Positions 1 to 10,998 of a DNA stretch of 64,000 nt are shown piece after piece (position 1 is the stretch's first letter; each line of letters begins with the position of its first letter). Source of the stretch: Trichodelitschia bisporula (Eukaryota > Ascomycota > Dothideomycetes > Phaeotrichales > Phaeotrichaceae); NCBI GenBank assembly GCA_010356995.1, contig ML996691.1, positions 283,299 to 347,298 of the forward strand, given 5' to 3'. The translations under genes were made by a program, and so were the position numbers. The notes below the pieces were generated by a model. That model made no database searches and was not told where the DNA came from. It saw nothing but the letters and a program-made list of their open reading frames with translations.

Positions 1-2
1 AT

Positions 3-3000
3 GGCGATGAGCGACGTATTCAGCATCATTTTTTCCAGGTTGACACTCTTCTTGGTCAACTAAAGAGCGGTGGCGCCTTGCTGAGCAAGCTTTTCCTGAT
101 TCATCTGCATGCTGTCACATCCCACTGCCTCCCAGACAGGTTGACTCGCCGTACTGGCACGCAGGAAGCGCTCCGCTTATTAGACTCAGCGGCCATACGC
201 TCCTTCCAGAGACTGCGAGAGGATGAAATCAAACTCCTCAACGAGATTGCAAAAATCAGCCCGCGTCGACGGTTTTACCCTAAAAATCTCCAGGACATGC
301 AACGAACTCACTGGTCGAATCTTTCCTCCTTATCTCAGGACGATGCATTTGCGCGATTGGTTGGAAGTATCCTTAACCACGCCAAAACCTGTGAGATGTT
401 CTTCCCGGAGGACGAGCGGAAGAAGATTGATATTGAACATGAGTCGATTGAAGCACTGGTTGATCGCGAAATTATCAGGATAGCAGGCTTCCGGGCACCT
501 CAGTTCGGTGCGGAGCAATTCAGCACGAACAAAGATGAAGTCTATAATAGTCGGGAGCTCACATCATCTGACGAAGAGTTGCGGGTATATAGGTTGAGTC
601 ATTTTCTGGATGCTCAACAGTCCGCTGCGCTCCTGGAGACTCCTTCTCTGAACATCCGTCAAGTTCTTGTCGGCCTCTTCGGAAAATGTTCAGTTGTAGG
701 ACCATTGTCCAACTCAAGCATCCCCGAACTTGTCTTTGGCGTTGACTGGCTCGTGGCATCGCAAAGAAATGAGAGGCTTAGCAAATTCTGGTGCTTGATC
801 CAAACAACGCTCTCCAACACCGATCCTTGGACGGACAGGTACAAGTTCATGACATTTTTTGCGGGGTTGATATTCTCGGAGAACGCCGATTTCCAGGTCA
901 TCCAGTTTCTCCTCGCCTTCTTACTCTTTCCAGATATGCACGTCTTTCGACCCCCGGCCAGTCGCTTGTTTTCCCTTCAGGAAGGTGACAAACCCGTAAA
1001 GTGGAAGATCGTCGATGTTATAAAGAAGCACAAACTCCCCTTTGAAGGTTCAGACAGCTCCGAGGCACATCTCAACTCTTTACCCCATGAATCGTACCAG
1101 GCACTTCAGCGAAGGAGGAGACGAGTCTACAATGACAAGGTTGACGAAGTCTCTGGAGAGTTTGCTGACCACCTGATCAGTCAGTGGCCGTGTCCTTCTC
1201 CCGATTCGCCTCCAAGTCAGTGGAATGGATACCTGAATGTTGGAGATTGCATGAATGACATTCGCCCACTATTCATTGCATGGCATGACAACAGGGGGTT
1301 TTACGCCTACCTGAAGAGAGCAGTCAGGGTGCTCCTAGACTTGCCGGTTTTCGACGGCAACAGGATTAACTACGTTATGTCCTTCGAGCCGACATTTCAC
1401 ACGCCGGCGAGGCGATATATTGGCGTTGCCGATATCTTTTCTCAGGATGCCCCGGACGTAAAGGATGTCAAAGAGAACAGGTTCCATGACCTCTGGGACA
1501 GCAAGAACACTGTCGAAATCCAGCCTTCTATGTTGGCCCTCCTGGGAAAGCTCGAGCTCCTCAGCCAAGTTGAGCATGAGCGAGACTACACGAAGGAGCT
1601 GAAAGAGAGTCTACGGGAGCTGCAAACCAGTTTCAGTGACCCAGTTCTGACCAGTGAAGACGAAAGACCCGCATTCGGTACTATGGAGGAGATGTTTGTC
1701 CAGTATCGCCACAGCTGCCTGACAGAAGTGAACCGGATCGACAGCACTTTACGCCGCGTTTTGACTCGAGGACCGCTCGACCTGTGTCCGGGAATCGCAG
1801 CATGCTCAACAGTGTGGCCAATGGTAACCCCTATTTTGCTGCTGGAGCAACTTTCCAGGTCCAGATGGCACAAGCTCAGCGAAGGGTGGAAGCGCTGCAT
1901 TGTCAACTATGCCCTCGCCATCACCCACTTCCAGCGAGCTGAGCGATTGCTCAAAGCTTGCGGCAACGTCAACGAGTTGATTAAGGAGATTGTCAATGTT
2001 GGGCACATGAACTGGGAGCCTATTGAATTCCCGGAATACCTGATCCTGGAAGTCGAAAACGCAATCACCATCCGCGCCGTGCAGGAGGATATTGCATTGC
2101 AGATGCGGAGACCTGATACCAGCAACGCTGTGATGCAACTCAACATGGGCCAGGGCAAGTCGACGGTGATTGTGCCTATGGTTGCTGCAGCTCTTGCAGA
2201 CGATGGGAAGCTCGTCAGAATCATCGTTGCAAAACCACAGTCGAAGCAAATGCTTCACATGCTGATTAGCAAGTTGGGCGGCTTGATGAACCGGCGCGTG
2301 TACCATTTACCATTCTCTCGGTCTCTCAAGCTCCGGAAGAGTGATGCAGAACGAATCCGCAAGCTTTGTGAGGAGTGCAAAAGCGAAGGTGGCGTTCTAC
2401 TCGTGCAGCCCGAGCACATCCTTTCGTTCAGGTTGATGGCCTTGGAATCCACCATTGCCGGAAGGCGAGAGTTAGGAGAAATGCTTTTGCAAACGCAGCA
2501 CTTCTTTGACACCGATTCAAGAGATATCGTGGACGAGAGCGACGAAAATTTCAGTGTCAAGTTCGAGCTCATCTACACCATGGGCACTCAAACAGCCATT
2601 GGCTTCAGCCCCAATCGCTGGGTGCTGATCCAAAGGGTACTCGACGTGATGTTGAAAGTCGCTCCCGCCGTGGATGAACAATATCCGGACTCCATAGAGT
2701 TCGGCCAGCCACAGGTCGGAGGCTTTCCACGAACACGGCTTCTCAAATATGATGCCGGCCCGGCCCTCATGGATGCAATATCTCATACGATATGCGAAAA
2801 GGGAATGCAAGGCTTTTCCGTTGTCTGCCACAGGGAGCCAGGTTTTCGCCAGGCCATCAAGGAGTATATTTCAAAGCATGCTCCCTCCCCCGAGACACTT
2901 GCGATGGTTGAAGATCCCACTCACGGCTTCTATAACGAAAGCTCGAGCCAAACCTTGCTCCTCCTCAGAGGCTTGATCGCATGCGGAGTATTGACCTTTG

Positions 3001-5360
3001 CTTTTCAGCAGAAGAGGTGGAGGGTCAATTATGGCCTCGATGGCAGTCGCAAACCCGCGACCCGGCTAGCCGTTCCATACCGCGCAAAAGACTCTCCAGC
3101 ACCCAGGGCTGAGTTCAGTCATCCCGATGTGGTCATCGTGTTGACTTGTTTGAGTTACTACTATGGGGGGTTACAAGACGAAGAGCTGTTCACCGCATTT
3201 GAGTACCTGTTGATATCGGACCAAGCAGATGATGAATATGGCCTCTGGGTAAAGGCAGCTGGAGATCTCCCAGCCAACTTTTGCCATCTAACTGGAATCA
3301 ATCTCAAGGACCGCACCCAATGCGTGGACAAAATATTCCCCTCACTGCGATTTGTCAAGCCCGTAATTGACTTTTACTTGTCAAACATGGTGTTCTCCAA
3401 GGAGATGAGGGAGTTCCCTCACAAGCTCTCTGCATCGGGTTGGGATATTGCAGCAGTCAAGACACACCCTACAACGGCATTCAGCGGCACCAACGACTCA
3501 AAATACCACCTGCCTCTCACAATATCGCACCTTGATCTTCAAGACCAAAAGCACACGAATGCGTTGGTCCTGAACCATTTACACCAACCAGAGAATTCAG
3601 TCAAGGAACTCCATCCCTGCGCCTACTCGGATACGTCCAAATCCGTGGCCAACGTACTTCTGCACACCGTGGTCGAATCAAACCCTGAAATTCAGGTCAT
3701 TCTTGATGTCGGAGCTCAGATTCTGGAACTTGGAAACGAAGATGTCGCGCGGACCTGGCTCAGCATGGTCTCGCCGGATAAGGCTGACGCTGCCATATTC
3801 TTCAATGACAACGACGAGATGTGCGCTCTGAGCCGGAACGGAATGTCCGAGTCATTTTTCAGCTCGCCGTACTCGAGGCATATCACATCGTGCCTCATCT
3901 TCCTGGACCAGGCTCACACCCGCGGGACCGACCTTCGACTACCGGACCACTACCGGGCCGCCGTGACTTTGGGGCCAAATCTCCCGAAAGACCAACTGGT
4001 TCAAGCATGCATGCGAATGAGGAAGCTTGGGCACGGTCAGTCTGTCGTATTCCTTGTATCTCCGGAGATAAGAGCCAAAATTCTCAAAGTGGGGGAGCTC
4101 CCGCCGGACCATGCGATCCAGGTGGTAGATGTGATGCTCTGGGCGGTTAGCGAGACATGGCAAGAGTGCCACAAGAATATGCCACTTTGGGCTACCCAAG
4201 GTATCCGGTATCAGAAGCAAGATGTTGGGTGGTCCCGTCTCAGCGATCCGGACTTAGACAAGGCCGAGGAAATCGAGGCATACTTCCTCGAGCCGGAGTG
4301 CCAGACTCTGGACGAACGGTACCGGCCATCTAGCGAAAAGCGGCAAGGCCTTCTCCACGACGAGTTGTGCGATGAGAGCCTAGGCGCGAAAAGGGTCGAG
4401 TTGGAGAGCATTTTGAAGAGATGTGAGGATTTTGGCGTTACTTCTTTCCAGTCCGCGACGTTGCAGGAAGAGCAGGAGCGTGAGCTCTCTCCTGAGAAAG
4501 AGATGGAACGGCAGATTGAGAAGCCAATGCGTCTTGAGCCATCTGTTCCGAGCCTACATCCGGATGTCATCGAGTTTGTTCGAACTGGCATACTGAATAG
4601 GGTTGGCTTTGGATTCGTCAATGCCTTTACCAGTGAAGCGTTCGCTCACGCAAGCTTTGAGTCACTACCCGCCATCGAGCAGTTTCCGCCCAACTTGAAA
4701 GTCACTCGCGACTTTCTCACAACTGTGAATCCTCCGGCGGTGTCCTTCATTTCGGACCAGTACCAAAAGCCCGTGCAATGGATTCTCACCAGCTGTCAGC
4801 GTGATCGCTGGGGCATTGATGAGGTGGAAAATGTGGTCATCATCAGTTCCTGGGAGGCCAACGAGCTGATACCAGACATCAAGACCTACGGAAAGGTGCA
4901 TATTCATATGTACACCCCGCGTCCGAGTCTCGCCTTTCAATCCCTCGAGGATTTAACGCTCTATGCCATCCCCGCTCTACCACTGACCTGGTATCTTCCG
5001 CGCTACTTTGTGGTACTTCTCAACCTCTTCGCCGGGCAGTGTTACCTGAGGTCATATCTGGAGTACGTTAAGCTGTGCAAGTTTTTGGGGCTGATGCATC
5101 AACCACCTGATGATAGTATCACGATGAATGTGGGCGCCGATGGGTTCGCCGGGCAGACTGCAGAGAACCCACGGTGTGTGTTCACGGAAAGCCCTGTGCC
5201 GTTTTTGAAGAAGCTTCTGTTGATGAGAAGGGATTATCAGGGGATGGAGAGGACGGATTTGGGAAGAATTTTGGAGGGGGATTTGCTGCGGCCCGAAGAT
5301 TTTGAGGGAAGGGATGGGGCTGACTGGACGGCTGGCTTAACGTTGCGTTCTCGGGTTTGA
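3..5360 (+). CDS. DUF3638/DUF3645 giant protein, 3' part (5' end outside window)
   Basis: The reading frame is already open at base 3, so the gene begins upstream; 1785 residues are visible. The visible N-terminal text (GDERRIQHHFFQVDTLLGQL) and the P-loop LNMGQGKSTVIVP near visible residue 714 are typical of the fungal DUF3638 domain (PF12340). It is followed by DUF3645 (PF12359) with IVDESDENFSVKFELIYTMG, SHPDVVIVLTCLSYYYGG and LDQAHTRGTDL. Public databases often tag this family as a ubiquitinyl hydrolase, but the Walker A and DEAH-like motifs look like those of an NTPase or helicase; the true activity is not shown here. The DEAH-like box reads DQAH, whereas I recall DEAH as usual for the family. 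The C-terminus (VGADGFAGQ, then FLKKLLLMRRD) matches the normal family end, so the 3' end looks intact. No intron is needed in the visible part. Confidence 0.88.
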   Translation, partial: GDERRIQHHFFQVDTLLGQLKSGGALLSKLFLIHLHAVTSHCLPDRLTRRTGTQEALRLLDSAAIRSFQRLREDEIKLLNEIAKISPRRRFYPKNLQDMQRTHWSNLSSLSQDDAFARLVGSILNHAKTCEMFFPEDERKKIDIEHESIEALVDREIIRIAGFRAPQFGAEQFSTNKDEVYNSRELTSSDEELRVYRLSHFLDAQQSAALLETPSLNIRQVLVGLFGKCSVVGPLSNSSIPELVFGVDWLVASQRNERLSKFWCLIQTTLSNTDPWTDRYKFMTFFAGLIFSENADFQVIQFLLAFLLFPDMHVFRPPASRLFSLQEGDKPVKWKIVDVIKKHKLPFEGSDSSEAHLNSLPHESYQALQRRRRRVYNDKVDEVSGEFADHLISQWPCPSPDSPPSQWNGYLNVGDCMNDIRPLFIAWHDNRGFYAYLKRAVRVLLDLPVFDGNRINYVMSFEPTFHTPARRYIGVADIFSQDAPDVKDVKENRFHDLWDSKNTVEIQPSMLALLGKLELLSQVEHERDYTKELKESLRELQTSFSDPVLTSEDERPAFGTMEEMFVQYRHSCLTEVNRIDSTLRRVLTRGPLDLCPGIAACSTVWPMVTPILLLEQLSRSRWHKLSEGWKRCIVNYALAITHFQRAERLLKACGNVNELIKEIVNVGHMNWEPIEFPEYLILEVENAITIRAVQEDIALQMRRPDTSNAVMQLNMGQGKSTVIVPMVAAALADDGKLVRIIVAKPQSKQMLHMLISKLGGLMNRRVYHLPFSRSLKLRKSDAERIRKLCEECKSEGGVLLVQPEHILSFRLMALESTIAGRRELGEMLLQTQHFFDTDSRDIVDESDENFSVKFELIYTMGTQTAIGFSPNRWVLIQRVLDVMLKVAPAVDEQYPDSIEFGQPQVGGFPRTRLLKYDAGPALMDAISHTICEKGMQGFSVVCHREPGFRQAIKEYISKHAPSPETLAMVEDPTHGFYNESSSQTLLLLRGLIACGVLTFAFQQKRWRVNYGLDGSRKPATRLAVPYRAKDSPAPRAEFSHPDVVIVLTCLSYYYGGLQDEELFTAFEYLLISDQADDEYGLWVKAAGDLPANFCHLTGINLKDRTQCVDKIFPSLRFVKPVIDFYLSNMVFSKEMREFPHKLSASGWDIAAVKTHPTTAFSGTNDSKYHLPLTISHLDLQDQKHTNALVLNHLHQPENSVKELHPCAYSDTSKSVANVLLHTVVESNPEIQVILDVGAQILELGNEDVARTWLSMVSPDKADAAIFFNDNDEMCALSRNGMSESFFSSPYSRHITSCLIFLDQAHTRGTDLRLPDHYRAAVTLGPNLPKDQLVQACMRMRKLGHGQSVVFLVSPEIRAKILKVGELPPDHAIQVVDVMLWAVSETWQECHKNMPLWATQGIRYQKQDVGWSRLSDPDLDKAEEIEAYFLEPECQTLDERYRPSSEKRQGLLHDELCDESLGAKRVELESILKRCEDFGVTSFQSATLQEEQERELSPEKEMERQIEKPMRLEPSVPSLHPDVIEFVRTGILNRVGFGFVNAFTSEAFAHASFESLPAIEQFPPNLKVTRDFLTTVNPPAVSFISDQYQKPVQWILTSCQRDRWGIDEVENVVIISSWEANELIPDIKTYGKVHIHMYTPRPSLAFQSLEDLTLYAIPALPLTWYLPRYFVVLLNLFAGQCYLRSYLEYVKLCKFLGLMHQPPDDSITMNVGADGFAGQTAENPRCVFTESPVPFLKKLLLMRRDYQGMERTDLGRILEGDLLRPEDFEGRDGADWTAGLTLRSRV

Positions 5361-5800
5361 TGAAGTTTTTGCTCCATAGACGAATTGTACGAGGGCCCGG
5401 CGGGTGGGAGTTGGAATGGAACGGTAAGTTACTCATGGTATTTGGTCATGATGTTTTGGTCATGAGGTTCTGGTCATGGTGTTTTGGTCATGGTGTTTGG
5501 TCGTGGTGTTTTGGGGTTATTGTTTAGAAATGCTTGTTCAATCCACTGCTAGAAGGCATCATGTGTTCGAGAGAGTAATCACAAATAAGAATCTGCGTTC
5601 GGATTCAATCCCGCAAAGAACCAACTGCTATCGTGAGCTGCATGTTCTTCGAGACGAGAAGACCATGTCACAACCGCAAACCCGCTGGCCTAGACAAGGG
5701 GCAACAAGCCTCAAGCACAACACACCAACAGACACAGGAGCCGTAAATGAGATGCATTAACCGCCGTCTAAGATACGATGCCACTATCCCATGCCCAAGC
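5361..5800. other. Intergenic, convergent genes
   Basis: This lies between two convergent genes. No coding signal is seen. It holds the short TTTGGTCATG minisatellite listed separately. Confidence 0.6.
5436..5516. repeat. Imperfect minisatellite, about 13-16 bp unit
   Basis: About five imperfect copies of a TTTGGTCATGRTG-like unit lie directly downstream of the DUF3638 stop codon. Unit length drifts between copies. Confidence 0.6.
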
Positions 5801-7122
5801 CTACTCAAGTAACGACGCCTGGTTGGTGTACAGCACATCGACAACATTACTCAGCTTCTCAATCGTCTCCAGCGCAGCATCATACCCGCGGTCCCGCTCC
5901 GCCTCATCATACACAATCAGACACCCAGCACCCTGGTCCAGTACGCCAATGATCACCTTATCCAGAATCATCTGGCTCAGCTTGCGCTCCACCTGCTGCG
6001 TATCCAGTCCAACCATCTTGGCAATGTGTGCAATCTCCACGCGGCTGAAGGGCTCGATCACCTTGATCAGATTCTGTTCCAGCATGGCGTCGTACAGCCG
6101 CCGCAGGTGGTTGGCAATGAAGCGATCGCTCCCGAGCTCGTAGCGGAAGTCGCCGAGCGCCTTTTCGTACTCCTCCAGACTGCGGTTTGAGTGTGCGCGC
6201 GCGACTGCCTTGATCGCTTCCAGTCCCTTGCCCGCGTACCGCAGCGCGTGTTTGGAGCCCAGCAGGTTCGCCACGTCGTCGCCCAGGTTCAGCATCACTT
6301 TACACAGCAGCATGTACTGCAGCGCTGACGTGGCCTTGCTCACCTCGTCCAGAGAGTGGTATCCTTCCAGCGCCTCGATGAAGTACGAGAATGCCGTGCT
6401 GAAGTCTTGGTCCTCGGCGTGTAGCATTCCACTCTGCATGTCCAGCCCCGCCTGCAACATAGGGGGCGTGTAGACAGAGGCGGCGGACGTGCGGGCAGAT
6501 GTGAGCGCGGCGCGGCCTTTGGGAATGTTGCCGAGAGCATGGTAGACGCGGGATTCTAGGAGTTGCACTTCCACGAGCCGCATCTTGTCGTCCAGTCGCT
6601 TGAGCTCGGAGAGCAGCCCGTTGATCAGCGTCAGCGCATCGTAATATGACTGCTTGCCCATGTAAAGCACCACCAGGCGGGTCTCGAGCTCCTGCCGCAG
6701 GAAGCCACGGCGCTCCTTGATGGCCCATTCGATGCAGGATTTTGTGACGGCGATGTGGGTCTCTGTGGTGCCGGGGATGGTGTGGAAGAGGTCAAGCAGC
6801 TGGCGAACTGGCCGTGTAAGTGACGCACTCTACACCCTTCCAGAAGTAATAGCCTACCTAGCTTCGCCGTCTTTGCTTTCGCAAATGTTGACAGCGCAGT
6901 GCGCGACTGGCGTATCAAATCGGCGAGGTCATCGACGCGCTTCTGGTCGCGGAACAGCTCGCCGAGTCCACCAAGCGCAGCCTCAAAGACCTTCATCGCA
7001 GCATCGCTCTGACCTGGCGAAGCGGTCAAGACATCTTTGTAGATGGCTTCCGCCTTCGCGGGCTCCTTCTTCGCCAGCTTCTGGGCCTGTTCTATCCGCT
7101 GTGCATCCTCGGGAACGGCCAT
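5801..7122 (-). CDS. rpn6: 26S proteasome regulatory subunit Rpn6 (PSMD11)
   Basis: This is a non-ATPase lid subunit of the 19S proteasome, a clamp between lid, ATPase ring and 20S core. There are two exons: 7122-6858 and 6807-5801, with an intron at 6857-6808 (GTAGGC...GGCCAG). Splicing restores the family sequence AKTAKLVRQLLDLF across the junction. The protein is 423 residues, the usual size for Rpn6. The N-terminal half is TPR-like helices (ETRLVVLYMGKQSYYDAL). The C-terminal PCI domain includes HLRRLYDAMLEQNLIKVIEP, then FSRVEIAHIAKMVGL. The start MAVPEDAQRIEQA is the first ATG in frame after the divergent promoter. It is divergent from eL27. Confidence 0.95.
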
Positions 7123-7451
7123 GTTTGTGTGAAAGAAAGAAAGGAGACAGACGCTGTTCGTGTACAAGATAGTAGGGCGTCGATGTCGTGGGTCGCGAGA
7201 TGGAAAAGTCGTGTGGTTGCTGATTCCGATACCGTGCTGCGTGAAGCTCCAGGTACCCCAGGGTGCCAAGGTGGATGGGGCCAGAGCGCATAGCCGCGCG
7301 GGCGATGCGGGTGCGTCTAGCGCCACAAAGAGACTAGCGCGGCTCGGGAGCCGGGCCCTTGATTTTCCTCGCACAACCAGTTCAATTTCCAACCGACGGC
7401 ATCACCAAGCACTCGCACTCCCACAGTTTTCGCCAACCACACGCCGTCAAG
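7123..7451. promoter_or_regulatory. Divergent promoter region, rpn6 / eL27
   Basis: The 329 bases separate two divergently transcribed housekeeping genes, so both core promoters and 5' UTRs must lie here. No exact proteasome-type GGTGGCAAA element is seen on either strand. Confidence 0.55.
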
Positions 7452-8142
7452 ATGAAGTGTATGTTCAGCCGCTATATTGAAGTTGGGCGTGATTTTCTAA
7501 TGGGCTTGCAGTCATGAAGGTTGGCCGCGTTGCCATTGTGACCCGGGGCCGTAAGTTTATCCTAATCTTCGCTGGATGAAGCATCGCTAACAGGTTCATA
7601 GGCTTCGCCGGCAAGAAGGTGTGTTCCTCTCCTTAAAATCCCCCGATACAAGTCATGCCCTGCAACAAGTACTGGATCAGTCGCAAGAGGAGGATGCTAT
7701 GGATGCATAGGGAATGCAGATGCAAATCAGAACACCACTGACGGAACCAAGGTCGTGATCATTGAGCCAAAAGAGACCGGCGTTAAGTCGCATCCCTTCC
7801 CGCACGCCCTGGTCGCTGGGTAAATTCACCTTGCCCCAATACAACAACTGGTCTAACGTCCGCAGTGTCGAGCGTTATCCTTCCAAGGTCACCCGCCGCA
7901 TGGGAAAGGCCCGCGTCGCGAAGCGCTCCAAGGTCAAGCCCTTCATTAAGGTCGTCAACTACAACCACCTGATGCCGACGCGGTACACGGTTGAGCTGGA
8001 GGGCCTGAAGGGCGTCGTCAGCCACGACACCTTCAAGGAAGTGTCGCAGCGCGAGGACGCGAAGAAGAACATCAAGAAGGCATTGGAGGAGCGCTACACG
8101 TCGGGCAAGAACCGGTGGTTCTTCACACCTCTCCGCTTTTGA
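7452..8142 (+). CDS. rpl27: 60S ribosomal protein eL27 (L27e), five exons
   Basis: This is a large-subunit ribosomal protein. Exons: 7452-7458, 7512-7550, 7603-7619, 7752-7819 and 7866-8142. The first exon is only seven bases (ATGAAGT), and splicing gives [20 protein letters not shown]. The body ([20 protein letters not shown] and [17 protein letters not shown]) and the C-terminus ([18 protein letters not shown]) are textbook L27e. The length is about 135 residues, normal for the family. Intron 3 (7620-7751) is the longest; no clear snoRNA C/D boxes were seen in it. Several very short 5' exons are usual in fungal ribosomal protein genes. Confidence 0.96.
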
Positions 8143-9550
8143 GCTACTCGCTCTGGTGGGGAAAGTGAGGGGAACGGCACGGTGCTCATGGACTTCCGAT
8201 TGCGATGGGGCGTCTTCACTTTTTCGTGGGTTCAGGCGAGGCATCCGGGTACTTTTTTTTTTCCGGCGAAGGGTCATGGGTGTGTAGAACGCCTTAGTCC
8301 CTAGCACGAGGCGAATGAGCATCGGTCCGGAGATTGTTGTGTTCTTTGCTGTGCTGTGACCTGTGGAGATATTCTCACTATTATCGGCAGTACCAATGAC
8401 CCGGTAGCCATCGATGGCAACACAAGTGCGTCCAACTGCCAATGGCAACCATAGGACTCCCGGTATCAACTTGTGCTCCAACATCCGATTCTCGCCGCTT
8501 GAGCCTTGACCAGATCTATCTTACGCTCCAACATGGACGGCAACACAAGTGCGTCCAACTATCAATTGCAACCATAGGACTCTCGCTATCAACTTGTGCT
8601 CGACTACCCGATTCTTGCCACTTGAGCCTTGACCAGCTGTATTTTACTGTCTGACATCAATCTCTCATACCTCCCTTCCACTTCTCATTCCCCATCTCTG
8701 ACAGTCATGCCGTACCCTCCCGCACTCTGCCCCTGTGTCCCCATCACCCGTGATAAAGCCGCCATTCTCGGACCCGCGGGCGGATCCCGTCGGCTCAGCC
8801 GGATGACACCATGCCGTTTGACAAGTGACGGGTGTACCTGCAGTAGGGAATGACGTTGCACATGCTACACTCAAAATGAAGGATCGAGGTCAAGTCCCAC
8901 AGCACCAACACCAGCGACACACCCAAATAGGACACACGATAATTTCTAACCCTACGCTACATACACCCGGCGCACCCACCAACAGGGCGCAACTAGACAT
9001 TTGAGTTACTCGTACCCGGTAAAAAAGGGCCAGACGGAAAAAGCACGCCCGCTCCGCTGCCGTCCTGCCACAAAAATCTTCTAAACCATCCAGCTGGAAG
9101 ACAAATACCACACGCCCTATCCCTTCATCCCCTACCCCTACCTCTACAAGCGCAGAATGCACCTACTTCCCGTCCGATAACCGTCATGTACAACAAGGAC
9201 CCCCCCCCGCTTCTCGGCCGCAACCCCAAGTCGAGATCAGAAAACGAAAAAAAAGACTAGAACCGAACCCCCAAGTCTATGAGTAATTACACGAGTGTAG
9301 AAAGTAACAGCCCAAAAAGACCAAGGAACAAGTAGAACAAACTTGCCAAAGCAAAAAGAAGGGGCGACGCGTGAGACGCGGGAGAACAATCATTTCTTCT
9401 TAGCACCGCCAGCAGGCCAGCGTGTTGTGTTACGCGCACTCCCATCCAGCCCAGAAAGAGCCCGGGCTCGTCTTTATCGTAGTATATCAGTATCTGTAAT
9501 TTGCAGCAGCTCCTCAACCCGAGTCAAAAACATGTGGCGCTCAAAGATGC
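8143..9550. other. Intergenic, no gene seen
   Basis: This lies downstream of eL27 and of the convergent transporter gene. It holds the 123-bp tandem duplication and short poly-A and poly-C runs near 9210-9255. No ORF here looks like a protein family. Confidence 0.5.
8414..8659. repeat. Tandem duplication, period about 123 bp, two copies
   Basis: Copy A (about 8414-8536) and copy B (about 8537-8659) share GGCAACACAAGTGCGTCCAA, CAACCATAGGACTC, TATCAACTTGTGCT and CTTGAGCCTTGACCAG in the same order and spacing. Several point differences show the duplication is not very recent. Confidence 0.85.
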
Positions 9551-10998
9551 TCAGGCGCCCTTCTCGCCCAACAGCGTCGAGATCTTCGTCTTGGCATAAT
9601 CGTTGTACTCCTGAGGGATGGACGGCGCCAGCGGGCCCATGATCACAATGATCAGGAGGAGGATGCTACCCACCACAATCAGCTTGCGCATAATCGGGTG
9701 CCGCACACCGTAGTCGCCCCACGTGCGTTGGCCATCGGCAACCACGCCCTTAAGCTTATCGCCGCCAAGCTTGTAGTAAACCAGTCCGCAGAGCGCAATG
9801 CTGTAGCCGAAGGCCTGAAGACCGGAGACGGGGTCAAGGAAGACAACCATGGAGGCAATAACAAGGAGAATATCCTTCAGTACCCCAGAGAGAGTAAGGA
9901 CGAGCGACGAAGTGCGACCAATCTAGAGGTATTAGCCATAGCCGTTAATCAGCGGGATCCAACTCACCAGGAAAACAACGGCCACGTTGAGCATGAAAGC
10001 AATAGTAGCGTTGGCGAGCAATGTGAACAGACCAAGGTCAAAGATCTTGTCCATCGACATCTTGTGCATTTCGAGGAAGAGCCACACCACGAAGTTCATA
10101 GTCGCGCAGGCAGGCGCAAAGTAGTAGAGCGAGACCAACGGGTCCATCTTAAACTCGGAAGAGCTGAGCAGACGCTCAACCATGGCTAGACGCGTGGCCT
10201 CGCAGGTGAGACCCAGGATCTGAACGACAAAGCCGACCATAACGAACTTGATCTCGCCAATTGAGGCAATGATGACACCAAAGACGATGACCGAGACGTT
10301 TGCGAGAGTACGCATGTTGTAGGGACTGATGCCAAGGGTCCAGGAAACCAAGAGGACAGCAACGGGCGTAGTAGCCTGAGCGGTTAGCCTTGCCTATTTT
10401 GACAGCAATTTTCGTACCTTGAGCATCTGAATGAAAGCCACCGAGAGATACAGGTACGCCGCGTTGCCGAAGATCAAGCTCAAGCTGAAGAAGGCACCGA
10501 TGGGGACAATGGCGCGCAGGTAGACCCTACCCGTCATGGGCACCTTCTTGCGCGAATCGAGCAGTGTGGTAAAACGAGCGAGGAACTGCGTCATCGCGGT
10601 CGCGAAAATGAGATGCCATGTTGTCAGAAAAATCGCTACAAATGTTAGGTTCGGAGTCTATGGGGGTGCTTGTGTGGATGCAGGAAAAAACGTACGATAT
10701 CCTAGGCGCGTTAGTACGACGTCTGCGTGGGTGGATTGAGGACTCACTGAAGTTTCTCCTGTCAAGAATCCACTTATTGAAGACAATAACCGCTGAAGAG
10801 AGAGCAATCCAGACACTGTGTCGTCAGTATAGATCCTATCGCTGCGCGTTCTGGCACTCACGCAATGTAGACCCAGGCGGGGATGAGGTGCTTGGGTGGT
10901 TCCGACTTGACGGCAGCGGGATTGACGGTGGGCAAGACAGGCGCATCAACCTCGGTGCGCTCGCGCTCACCAGAGCTGCGTGCTTTGTCTTCGGACAT
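9551..10998 (-). CDS. TPT/SLC35-family nucleotide-sugar transporter, probably UDP-galactofuranose transporter (GlfB-like)
   Basis: This is a multi-pass Golgi-type transporter of the triose-phosphate/nucleotide-sugar family (PF03151). Exons: 10998-10862, 10815-10748, a 6-base exon 10701-10696, 10635-10418, 10375-9968 and 9922-9551; 402 residues. Splicing gives [20 protein letters not shown], the family's first conserved block. Later blocks are [57 protein letters not shown] and [21 protein letters not shown]-terminal hydrophobic span ([16 protein letters not shown]) ends the protein. An upstream in-frame ATG exists, but [10 protein letters not shown] is preferred. The nearest divergent gene is UDP-galactopyranose mutase, as in the Aspergillus glfA/glfB pair, so a UDP-Galf substrate is inferred, not proven. 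Confidence 0.88.
10696..10701 (-). other. 6-nt micro-exon (GATATC) of the transporter gene
   Basis: The exon is flanked upstream by an intron ending TACTAAC...CCTAG and downstream by a GTACGT donor. It supplies R-Y and the first base of P in the conserved NFRYPIFLTTWH block. Without it the frame breaks. Confidence 0.8.

Noticed and set aside
7620-7751. Intronic snoRNA in eL27 intron 3
   Set aside because: Although ribosomal-protein introns often host snoRNAs, no convincing C (RTGATGA) and D (CTGA) box pair was seen.
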